Assembly: GCA_907163375.1 (NCBI GenBank)
Contig: CAJQUW010008706.1
Span: 682,001-746,000, forward strand
DNA: 64,000 nt
From: Prostheceraeus crozeri
Lineage: Eukaryota; Platyhelminthes; Polycladida; Euryleptidae
Direction: 5' to 3'
The notes under the pieces are model-generated. The model did no database searches and was not told the DNA's origin. It saw only the letters and a list, made by a program, of their open reading frames with translations. The position numbers were made by a program, and so were the translations under genes. Every line of letters begins with the position of its first letter. The stretch's first letter is position 1. This document shows positions 1 through 10,665 of the stretch, one piece after another.

Positions 1-2483
1 ATACTTTTTTAAGACCTTGCGCTGAATATCGAAGACATTTTTATGTGGCTCCTGTCTTCCATTTAAGTGCCTGACCGACCAGCTGTAGCTTCGGCCTACA
101 TTAGAGGAGACCATGGTTAGGACCTTTTGAATCCTATTAATAGCTTTCATAAGTATTAGGCCAAATAAGGTCACATGGTCAACTGAAAAGACATCAGAAA
201 TTTACATAAGTTTGCGGATTCATTTTTTCCACCTGAAGCCGAAGGAGCACTAATGAATGGCGCATCATGCTCTTGTTATCAGCTTTCGTCGTCATGATCA
301 TTGCCGGTAATGATACTAGCGTCCATATGCTCCCAAACGTGGAGTTATACGATGATTGAATAAAAAGATCAAATGTACTGCACCTGTTGTCTTCCTTCGT
401 ATAAAGTGTTGACTAAATAAATCACAAAAGTATCCTCTCCAATGTTTCCTGCAGTCGAAACAATTTATCTGTCTTGATTCATATTACCACTCTCCTTTCC
501 AACGCTTTATTCAGCTGGGCTAATGACCGGACAGATATCTATGCCATCGTCATAGCGATAGTTATGATGGCCGTTTAACTTCCCGAAGCGCAGAGTTCCA
601 TGCTTTTCCAATTAATCAAAAGTTGTCAATATTTAGACATCAACTACGCTGCTTTCGCTACACAAACACCTCCACATGTCATGTCTGCCCACCCCTATGT
701 CAACCCACCACACCTGACCACGAATGTAAAAATGTGAAGCATGTGGATTCTATTGACCATTCATGAAAGAGATTTTAAAGAATGGTTAAGTGATGGTGGT
801 GACACAGAGTGGTCACAATACCGGCACTTCACCTTCATTTATTAATCAATGAGAGCATCTTCACAAAACGTGCGCCATGTCACCCCAGTCTCCCCTATTG
901 GAACCATTGATACCATAGCTTTCAAAAATATCATAGTTCGACTAAGATTCAGAGATACAGATCATACGCGGTTTGTGTATTGATGCATGATGTCTGAGTC
1001 AATCGACTTTGTCAACGAGGCTTTTAGCATTGCAATAGAAAACAGATAAACCTTCAATTGACAAAGTGGAAGATGAAATCTTAGGAAAACTGTCATTCTC
1101 AGCGGTATCAAGAAGAACCAAATCTTTGAAAGGGTCAAATACTATAGAAAAACAAGACCGATAGTTTAACAACAAAAAATGAGCACACTGTAGAAAAATT
1201 AGCATAATATTAAAATAATTTCCGCAAATTCCAGTGAGCCATAATAAGTTTCTCAGAGGCGGAATTTTATCTACAACTAAGTGACCATCGTGCAATCTAC
1301 TACTTCTTGAGGTAAGCCTTTCTACTGTAATTTTCATCCGATCGAATCTCTTTCATTAGCCTGCACAACCTAGACAACTCCATACGTACTAAACCGAACC
1401 GAAAGGCAAGTTCTGATTTACACGAATGATTTCATGTTTGAGAACGGCGACATTACGGGAACCGGCACAATTTAATCTAACTTTCAGAGGACGCGTATTA
1501 TTTGCTTTTGGTTCACCACTGAGAGAGTATTCAATAATTGAACCATCACAAAATTCCTAGTCTATAAAGTTACACAAGTACAGAACTTTGTCATTGTCGG
1601 TCGAAAGTACATAATTTGTCTCAATAGATAGGACCTGTATAATTCTCGGATGCACCCATAAATATCAGATTGTTTGGGTTATTTCCATCTTTTTTATTTG
1701 ATTTTGCTGCTTGATTATTGCATCTTTAACCTGATCAACCCAAAGTAATAGTTTTTGCCTGAGAAGTATAATCTTGAACTTTCGTTCGAGATTAAATATT
1801 CGAGTCATCAACCCGTCAATCTTAAAAGGAATTCTATTCCCCTGGCTAAACAAGCATTTTCGATCATAGATTTTACGACATCAGTATTAATCGTCTATTT
1901 GGAGACACAAGCAACAGCACGGCGACAAGAACATCCGATTCGCAAATTTCGGAGTTTCGAATAAGTGTCCAAGCAGGTACAATTTTTTAATATGAAATGT
2001 TACTCATCAAGCTTCGCTCACCATCTCTTTACGGTCAAAGTGACTCAGTTAGATATAAGTTACTTGATTAGTTTCTCTGTGTGGATATCTTTTGATTTTT
2101 AAGCATACATGTAGGTTATTTGAGTATAAGTGATTTCGATTTCATTCCGCAAAACTGGGAAATTTGTTATAAAGTGCTTTAGTCAAGCATCTATGATGAT
2201 GGCCACTTCAGATGGTCGAAATATTAATTTGTTTTTTTTATTTCTATCAAAGATTTGAAATCACAAAACCTACAAAATGTTTTTTTGTAAACCTACAAAA
2301 CACTTTTTTCCACTTTTTTCAAAGAATCTAACTTTGACGGTCTCTAGCTCCAGATCAGTTATTAGGAGCCATATGATAGGTGCCAAAATTAAGAAGTGAT
2401 TAAGCAAGAACATTATCAATTTTCTAACATGGCCCGTGTTATAAATTGAGCCACCCTATTTGGTTCGTTTTTAAAACGAAAAA
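1..2483. other. No gene seen
   Basis: AT-rich DNA with only short, non-conserved open frames on both strands. No domain, splice pair or repeat end that I can support. It lies upstream of the LINE remnant. Confidence 0.5.
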
Positions 2484-2700
2484 ATGAGTAAACTCTTTGA
2501 GAAAGTTCTAGAAGCTAGATTGCAGAAGTAAATCAAGATAGAAAGCCGTCAGTTCGGATTTCGATCCGGAAAGTCAACAACAGATGCTATTTTCATCATG
2601 CGTCAAATGCAAGAAAAGTACAGTCACCGAAAGAAAAAGTTGCTTCATGTATTCGTAGACATGGAAAAAGCATTCGATAGGCTGCCCAGAAAGGTCATTG
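2484..2700 (+). pseudogene. Non-LTR retrotransposon reverse transcriptase, 5' fragment
   Basis: One frame from ATG 2484 reads MSKLFEKVLEARLQK, a stop, then IKIESRQFGFRSGKSTTDAI and FVDMEKAFDRLPRKVI. These are the N-terminal reverse transcriptase motifs (QFGFR-G-STTDAIF and F-D-EKAFDR). The endonuclease part is missing, so the copy is 5'-truncated, and it has an in-frame stop at 2529. It breaks off at 2700 where a Harbinger element is inserted and resumes at about 3960. The exact LINE clade is not resolved. Confidence 0.88.
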
Positions 2701-3076
2701 GGCCGGATGAATAAAAAGAAGTAAATGCCTTTACTTCCAATTTTAGAAGTAATTTCTTCAGTTCTGATGAATAAGGAAGTAGAAGTAAAAAGATTTTACT
2801 TCAATTTAAGAGCTTCTGCTTCTACGGCAAGCAAGTGCTTCCGGAAAGAGTAATTACTTCACATCATTATGAATAAAGCTGATGCATTTGCTTCTAACTG
2901 AAGTAGTTACTTCCCAAAATTGAAGTCTCGTACCATACATGCTTGTGATTGGAGTAAAGGCTCGCGTAATGATTTTTAAGTGTATACATATTCGAGAAAA
3001 TATTCAGCGGAAACACAATTGCACTCCGATGGCGGAGTTCATGAACATTCGAAACGAGTCTTAGAGAAAGGAATAC

Positions 3077-3540
3077 GTGACGAGGCGCAATCCACCGAGG
3101 AACGAAGCAGATTACCATCGCCTTTTCCGTTTCACATCAGAAAATGTAGAATTTCTGACAACTGCATTCCTTCAAGATTCCAGTGAAACAAGAGGGGGTG
3201 CTTTGTCTACGAAACAACAAATGGAAGTGACTTTACGGTATTTATCTGACCCTGGCTTCCAACGTTCTGTGGGGTTTCAATTAGTTATCACTCCGAGCGG
3301 CGTTTCGAAAACTGTGAACAAAGTTTTGAAGCAGATATCAGCCAAAGCGCACGACTGAATCAAATTCCCCTGCACAACAACTGAGGCCCAAGCAGCAATG
3401 GATCGATGGTTTCAGAAACACAGATTTCCGAGATGTGTCGCGGCCATTGATTGCACACATGTGCGAATAGAAAAACCTGGTGACAAATTTGGAGACGAAT
3501 TTGTAAACCGAAAGAATTTCCCAAAACTAAAACTAAAACA
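3077..3540 (+). pseudogene. HARBI1-like DDE transposase fragment
   Basis: A single frame with an in-frame TGA at 3356-3358. It encodes a HARBI1-type N-terminus (ADYHRLFRFTSENVEFLTT, LSTKQQMEVTLRYL, FQRSVGFQ) and then the first catalytic block, RFPRCVAAIDCTHVRIEKPG followed by FVNRKNF. The Asp in AAIDCTH is the first of the DDE triad. The second Asp and Glu blocks are absent because of the internal deletion. Confidence 0.85.
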
Positions 3541-3559
3541 ATCATCTCCGTACTACATT

Positions 3560-3646
3560 CAAGGGACTCCGGATCTTCGTTTTCTTCATTTTCACTGTCT
3601 TCGATATCACTTATGTCGCAGTACAGTTTGTTTGTTGGCAGAGACA
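3560..3646 (-). pseudogene. Start of a convergent acidic ORF in the Harbinger element
   Basis: On the minus strand an ATG opens MSLPTNKLYCDISDIEDSEN, then more acidic residues, before meeting the transposase fragment. Harbinger elements usually encode a second, DNA-binding (Myb/SANT-like) protein, and this could be its N-terminus. That identity is inferred from position only. Confidence 0.35.
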
Positions 3647-3964
3647 TGTTGAAATACTGAACACTGAAATTGTACTTGCATATGATACAGTAGACCTGCG
3701 TCATATCAGGTGAAAATGACCTTCATTCACGTACAGCTACTACATTGGTTGATATTTCGGAAGATAACGTTATTCGGCTTGCTTATGCTTTTATATGACG
3801 TATTTCCTTCAAGGCGAGAGTAATTGCTTGCAAGTAAAAGTAAACGATCATTCATCAGAATTCGAGCAAGAACTTTGACTCTAAAGCAACTACTTCGACC
3901 TGTAACTTGTACTTGCAAGTAAGTTCTTGAAGTATTTACTTCTTTTTATTCATCCGGCACATTG

Positions 3965-4976
3965 AGTGGTCTATCAGACGACAGGGTGTACCAGAGGCTC
4001 TTGTGCGATAGCTGTTATGTCGCTGCATAAGAAGTCAGCATCATGTGTAAACACGGTGATGGGAGCCTCTTACAGCTTCGAGATCGATGTCGGTGTACAT
4101 CAGGGATCCATTGTTAGCCATCCACTTTTTGTCAATGTAATGGTCGGAGAGGTGACTAAGCAGTGCCGCAGTGAAAGACCATGGGAACTGCTGTACGTTG
4201 ACAACCTCGTGATCACTGCAGAAACAAGAGCAGAAACTTTGTACATGTTTCATAGATGGAAATCTAGCATTGAAAACAGAGTTCTCGAAATCAACTTAGA
4301 AAAGACAAAAGTTATAGCCACAGGAAGAAGCAAACCGAGATGATGCGCAAAAGTAGATGGCCATGCACATGTTGCGGGAAATGTGTAGGTCAGAGCTCAA
4401 TGCTGTGCACGGCCACAAGCTGGTGCCACTTCAGATGCTCCGAGTTAGCTTCAATTACTGTGCTGATCTCTTTTATATCTCCAAAACATAGCCGAGATCA
4501 AGGAAGCACGGAAAATGACGAATCGCTTGCGGTGAATTAGTGCTTTGTATGGAGGTCTAGCAGTTCTGCTATCTTTGAGACATGCTTGAAGGATGCTGGT
4601 GTCGCGAGAGCCGTGAGAAAACGCATTGAGTCTACGTGGTTAAAAATGAGGGAACTTGCCAATCTCCTAACGAACAAAGGAATCCCATTGAAATGCCGAG
4701 GACCAGTATACCAATCATACCATGGATCTGCTCTCCTGTATAGTTCGGAAACATGGCCTCTGACAAGCAAACTGCTGAATACCATGAGAACATGTGACCC
4801 AATGATACTCTCCGCCACATAGCAGGTGCAAACTGGAGAAACATGATTCCATATGAAGTATTTAAACGGTGTGGTCTGAGAGACCTAGAGGCGACGATCC
4901 GTACAAGCACACTCGGACAGTTTGGACTGTCCTTGACCTACAGGAAGACCGAAGAAGTCATGAATGAGCTGCACTG
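3965..4976 (+). pseudogene. Non-LTR retrotransposon reverse transcriptase, 3' part
   Basis: Continues the LINE after the Harbinger insertion. It reads EWSIRRQGVPEALVR, a frameshift near 4005, then VMSLHKKSASCV, DVGVHQGSIVSHPLF, PWELLYVDNLVI (the catalytic Y-DD block, here YVDN) and INLEKTKV. Another shift leads to a Cys/His zinc-knuckle-like part (CTCCGKCVGQSSMLC). The C-terminal region carries RPVYQSYHGSALLYSSETW and ends at TGA 4974-4976. The second catalytic Asp is changed to Asn and there are several indels, so this copy is dead. Confidence 0.88.
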
Positions 4977-7489
4977 AATCTTGCATTGAAGCGAAACAGC
5001 TGCCGACGAGCGATCAACCGTGAAACTCAATCAGGGAACTCAAAGTGTCTCAACATTTGCGGGCATTTAATTCCGCAGCATTTCTTCAAAACTCAGTTGC
5101 TAGCTGTGATTGATAGTTGGGAAAGTGCTATATATCAAATGAATGGCGTATGAAATTAAGAGATATAGGCCGCGGAAAAATATCATTGAAAAAACTACGT
5201 GATATTCCGAAGAAAATAAAACTGCGTGTCAACTGTAGATGGGATGAAAATGTGTCGACAGAAAATGGAACTGTTGCAACACAAAACGGAGATCTTTTCA
5301 GATCGAAAGCGTTCATGACAAACACAGAAAAAATAAAAATAGATGACAAATAATTTCGTTTAAGAAAAACCATGCTTTAAGAGCGTACAGCCATTTAATT
5401 ATCAGAAAAATTCTATGCTGTTACCTTTTATTCTTTGTTAGTAATACTATTTTAATCAGAACATTTTTACGAAGAAAACTTGTCTAAAAAGTGAACGAAT
5501 TGAAATGCAGAATTCTGATGGTTGATTGGACAATTATGCCTGATTGATTTAAAATTGTGAGAAAATCAAGTTGAGGAAAACATCCAATGCATTTTCACAA
5601 AAGAGAGGTGGCATTCAATTATGATCAACTACGGATGTCAAGTAATCTGAAAGCAATTGTGTTAAATAGGGACCTGAGTTTCACATCAAGTGATATGACT
5701 AATTATATTTAAATTTTTCTTTTCTTTTACTGATGAGGAAATGGAACTCTAGGAAAGGACGGTAGCCAACTATCAGATGATTCCAATTACGTACAGCTAC
5801 CTACTGTGGTTAACTTTTCCAATGCATAACTATTTTATTGAGCAATGAATAAATTAAATTTTTTCCGATGCAATTTTGTAATCTTCAATCTTGCTTCTCG
5901 TCAAATCCTGTAGATATAAAACAAAATTATTGCGATGAACGTGATTACGATGATCGGAAGAGAAGTCACATTTTTATTTCCTTTAACAGCATTCTCTCCG
6001 TCATCCGCAATTCTTAGGAAAAATATGTTGTTTTGGATCTGCATCACAAATGGAATCTCTTGCAGTTGTTCAACAGATGCTCAACATTTGCTCTCAAAAT
6101 GCAATTTTCATGGATTGTGTCATAGGTGGTTCAAAGGCCAATAATATTGCTCATTCTGTGTTGAGTTGTGTTGAGATATATTTCACTTTTCGCAAAAAGG
6201 GGATTGCACACAGCTATTTTTATGAGCTACGTCTACAAGTGCAATCAAAAATGTCATATCGGTGTACCTGAATGTCTAACTGTGAAAGGGAAGAGGAGTG
6301 CAATGGCCATTCGTAAATCCTGCCATTGCATCATATGACCTGCATGCCACAAATCAAAATTTAATGCACATGCATCATCATTCATAGTGTATAGTCACCA
6401 GAGCAATCCATAAAACCATGACACATTTTCGCAGAAACGTTTCAATAGTTAAATTAGTATAACTGCACTTTAGCAAATGATATCAAATTCAGGTTTCACA
6501 AGCTGACTTTGATAAGAGCACAGAAAGCTCATGTGGATTTAATAGAATGCTTAAGAAAACATAATTTTTAACCGAATTTACAACTTTCAGACAAAAATTA
6601 TGATCTTAGCCGTTGATTAAGAAAAGAGGTATTCTATGAAGCCAGTTGGGCAAAAAATGTAGAAATCAGATGCCGCGAAGCGGACATAGAAACGGATATC
6701 ATAATAGTCCATCCTCTAAATCCATGGTATATTTCTAATATACAATATGATAATGCAAATGTTTATGTGCAAATGTGTCTTTCCCTTCCAGGAGGCCAAG
6801 GATAAAAAATATTGTTCTGCGACATTTTTCACATCACGGCAGTTTACCTTCACAGATTATATTGTATTAGAGGATAACACAATCTTGTAGATTTCAACGT
6901 TTCCATTCTCATCGATGTCGAAATCAAAGACATATTTCATCGAGAAGAGCGTTTGATAATATTTTGTCAGAATGACTTCATCCAGAGTTTGATTATCAAT
7001 TATCTATATTTCCTTATCTGCATGCATTCAGTGAATTCAATTTTGTTGCACTTGAGGCTACACATGATCTACGATATTGATGTAGAACAGTGCATTGACT
7101 AGGCTTATTATAGTATAATATATTTACCCTCGGTGCGATATAAGAATAAATTTACCTTAGAAGACCCATTTAGACGGTGTCTTTTATTTCAATTTGGTGA
7201 GCAAAGTTGTCGTTGGTTGCAATCCCCACGAAATCATCTGCTGGTTTCGGAATGCAAGCGACCAATACAGCGCCCTCACAAATTCAGAAAGAGCAAAAGA
7301 AACAGTCTCATTCTGACCAGCCGCAGCCGTTGTAGGGCTCGTTGAATGGGGTTCTGTTTTGCATCATTAAGAATGATTTGATGCATTAATAGGCCAATGG
7401 AATGAGATTTTCCCATGCCTTATAGGGCCATCTCAAAATCATGTCAGTTACAATGTATGGTGCCATGGTACTCTCACCATCCACGTTAT
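4977..7489. other. No gene seen
   Basis: The LINE 3' region may continue a short way. Beyond it, only short unconserved frames occur, such as a Lys/Arg-rich 78-codon frame at 5117-5353 with no recognisable domain. No splice-linked exons found. Confidence 0.45.
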
Positions 7490-7744
7490 TCTAAAATAAA
7501 TACATTCAAAAATGGAGCATGCGAGAATGGATCGAATGAAGAGGAATAAAGTGGAATTCAGATGGAGGAAAGACTCAGGAGCAATGGTTATCCTAATTCA
7601 CTTATGAGAAATCTGGTGAGAAAAGCTCGCGATGAAAAAGTTCGCCAATTTGGTTGTGACGATGATTCTGAGACTTTCTATGCTCTTCCGTTCTGCAGAG
7701 ATGATCAAACAAGAGAAATTCGTAACAATTTTAGCAAATTTTAA
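7490..7744 (+). pseudogene. Penelope-like element reverse transcriptase, C-terminal fragment (probable)
   Basis: The frame at 7562-7744 reads EERLRSNGYPNSLMRNLV, then YALPFCRDDQTREIRNN. This is the pattern that follows the reverse transcriptase fingers and thumb and precedes the endonuclease in Penelope-like elements (L-NGYP, then LPF and an S/T-x-x-I-R segment). It is short, with no flanking RT or endonuclease here. The family call rests on one motif pair. Confidence 0.5.
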
Positions 7745-10530
7745 CTGAATGAACATTTACGCTTTTCTTTCAAATCCAAAAATATTTTTGTTGAGATTCG
7801 TTCTCTCAGACCTTACATCAATATTCAACATGCTGTTAATGTTTAATCAGCTAGAGTGATTAAGCTGAGGGCATAACGCTCGTGACCCTTATACATGGAG
7901 TATACTTGTATTTATTATATTCTCGATTGAAGACTTTTGTCGTCACTATCATGGTCCTAAGGACGAATAATGGAATGCTATAGCGACTTAAAAATACTTG
8001 TTTTCTTCGTTGTTTTTAAACATTCAAAACGATCAAAAGGATGGGACTCCGCATCCCTGCTTTAAGCATTAGCTTTCCTTCTACAAGTAGCCTATAGGCC
8101 TATATTTGCAAAGTGCTGTAAATCCACGCACCTCCTCTTTTGTAGGGACTGTAATTGGGACACACAGCTGTTTTTGGACTTATCACCTGAGAACAAAGCA
8201 TAACTCACTAAAAATTCTTTTATTGAGACACCAAACAGCCTTCTTGTGAAAATTGTCCTTGCTTTTTGCTATGGATTACTAAAGTTCAATCTCAGTGATC
8301 GTGCCGATTATCGCTTCAGCGTATCTCACAGTTTCAGTCCAGGGATAATAATTTCCGCGGAAACCCCAATAAGTCTGCCCGATGTATTCTTCAGCTTTAC
8401 TTTTTGGTGCATCCTTGAAAAATGAAATTCCACTGGATCCCTTCTGCGGCATTCTCATATCCGACATTCTTTATCAAAAAAGGCCTAAACTGGAATATAG
8501 ACAGAAACGGTGCGGAATTATTTCAAGAAAAATTTCTTCCATTCGATCAGTGGCAACGATTTACATATCATGATTGAATCCGTCCAGATGCTCAACGAAA
8601 GAGTGCAGCTATGAATGAAGAGCTGCATCAGCTGGAAGAGCACTCCATGCACATGTGTGCATGTATGTGTCACGATGAACAGGGTGACAGACGATTCCAC
8701 TCTGTAAGGAGCTTTGGATGAAGAGAAAAAATGCATGCCGGTCCGGAACCGACAGTCGTGGCAAATTACGCCTGCAGGTCTAGGCACTGCAGAAAGTTGT
8801 TTGATGCAGTTCCAAGCTTGTGTAAATATGCATTATTATGAAGTAATGCGGTTGAATCTTATGTGACAATCTATTTCTACTTAATTCAATTGCCATGCAC
8901 ATAGTTTTTAGGTATCTTCATGGAACGTTCGATGATATAAGACTCCTGATGAGTGTGGACTTTAGGGTAGTCACATAATATCCTACTGCAGGATTCTCAG
9001 CGTTTTCAAATTACGCTGTTATCACTTTAATGCTCATACAATATTTTGCCTTAGGAATTCAGACTGACGTGTAATATAAAAGAGAGTTATATACCTTCGA
9101 AAATGCTCTTGCAAATAGACTTGTCGATTTCACAAATATCTTCGTGCATTGTTCATAGTGGCTGCTGCTAACAGTGTATTATTAAGATATGTTTTTAGTC
9201 TATTAGTTCGGGAATTATTTTGGGCATCACTCTGATCGATATACCGGATTCTTGAACTATTAATGGATTATTGATTGATTTATCAATTGATTCTTTTGCC
9301 GATGAATACATCAAATCTAAAATCCTTGTCCGGCTTGTATGGCCTTTAAAGTCCATGAAAAGCACAAATTTGTACTTTTCTGTGACTCTTGAAGTGCATT
9401 TAATTTTTCTGTACCTACTTTTTTGGCAGTCTTAGTTTATACAAGAAGTGATTGAATCTGTCGAAGGACAATAGCGGAAAACAGAATGACGGAGAAATGT
9501 ATGCCTTGAAACTTGTCAATATTTCAAGCTAATAGTGAGATTGAGTTCTCAAGCGTCATCAAACTATCAAGCCAAAATCCACCTAAAGAAACAGCTGATG
9601 GATATCACGGTCCTTGACGACGAATTGATAGGCCCACAAACAAATGCAGATCAGTTAAAGCCACGGTGCACGAGGCAAATGTGCCTCAATATAAAAGAAT
9701 CCAAGCGATGGCTCCATTTTTGACAAATTATGGCATAAGGGAAGGATATTCAAAACGCGTCATAGCATTGTAAAGTGACCGTGGTTTGCATGAAGGCTAT
9801 CAAATTATCTCAATACGAACATTTTGACGATTACAGACATGTCAGGAAACTTGTGATGTCTGTTCCTGAGAGACTTAGTGACGTTTGGGGTTGTATACTA
9901 TTGCAGTTTCCGCAGCCCTAGATGCAGCAGATGTCCGGAAATGTCGACGTCGAGGCAAAGACCCAACTAGACAATTTCACACACACACACAATGAAAGCC
10001 AATCTGCCAATTTAAAGGCCGCTTTCTCAAATCGCATAAATTGAATAACATTACAGAGATTTACAAGCATTGAAAACATAATTTAAAAAAATTCATCAAT
10101 TTGCAGCAGGCAGTCACAAATGTCGACACCCTATAATATTTTTAGTGAAGATTTTACGAAGAATTGTGGAGCAAATTGGAATATTGACAACGAAAAAATA
10201 AATGTGACTGCTGGATGCGAAACTCTTCATCAATCATTTCATTTCGCATAGTAAGAATATGGGTATTGTAAAGTAACTTATTTGCAAGGGGATTTTCAGT
10301 CACATTGATTAGACAAAATTATGACTGTTTGGTAAATCTATGAAATCGTGTGAACTTAGAAGATGTTCAACTTAAGCTAAGTCAATAATCTATTTTCATG
10401 TACTTCGGTTTCATTTGCTTTATTTATTGTGATGTAATTTAGTAGTTATATTTTATGTCTCCAGAGATTGATTAACAACCCTGTTAACCACATCTCTCTT
10501 ACAAAGGCATTCTACTTTCTAGCACCGCCG
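7745..10530. other. No gene seen; upstream region of GATB
   Basis: Contains a 17-bp hAT terminus at 8043-8059 and a short CA run near 9981, but no recognisable coding exon. The GATB promoter and any transit-peptide exon should lie toward the right end of this stretch. Confidence 0.45.
8043..8059. repeat. Solo hAT terminus GGGACTCCGCATCCCTG
   Basis: Matches the right terminus of the hAT element at 39936-40679 (ACTCCGCATCCCTG). No partner end was found nearby. It is probably a relic of the same family. Confidence 0.55.
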
Positions 10531-10665
10531 ATGTCCTCTCAGTTACGGAGTGCCTTGAAACTTTGGCAACCTGTGATTGGTTTGGAAATTCACGCACAAT
10601 TGGCAACGAAGTCGAAGTTATTTTCCGGAGCTGGTACTTCATTTCTCGCAGCAACAAATAACCAG
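10531..10665 (+). CDS. GATB: GATB exon 1 (first recognised coding exon)
   Basis: Starts at ATG 10531 ([12 protein letters not shown], then [12 protein letters not shown]) and ends at the donor CAG|GTAATA. It encodes 45 residues with the conserved N-terminal catalytic-core motif. The frame stays open upstream to about 10465, where a TCTCCAG acceptor-like sequence precedes it. The true start could therefore lie in an earlier exon carrying the transit peptide. Confidence 0.85.

Larger units (their letters stand above)
2701..3959 (+). mobile_element. Harbinger (PIF) DNA transposon, internally deleted
   Basis: The ends carry inverted repeats sharing about 26 bp (GCCGGATGAATAAAAAG and on), with GAAGTAA/TTACTTC motifs repeated just inside both ends. 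CATTG flanks both sides, and the LINE reading frame resumes across the insertion. The interior codes for a HARBI1-like transposase start on + and part of a second, acidic ORF on -. The central portion of the transposase is missing, so this is a non-autonomous deletion derivative. Confidence 0.85.

Noticed and set aside
8945..8985. Hammerhead ribozyme at CTGATGAG
   Set aside because: No GAAA follows at the right distance, so the core is incomplete; the seven-base match is expected by chance.
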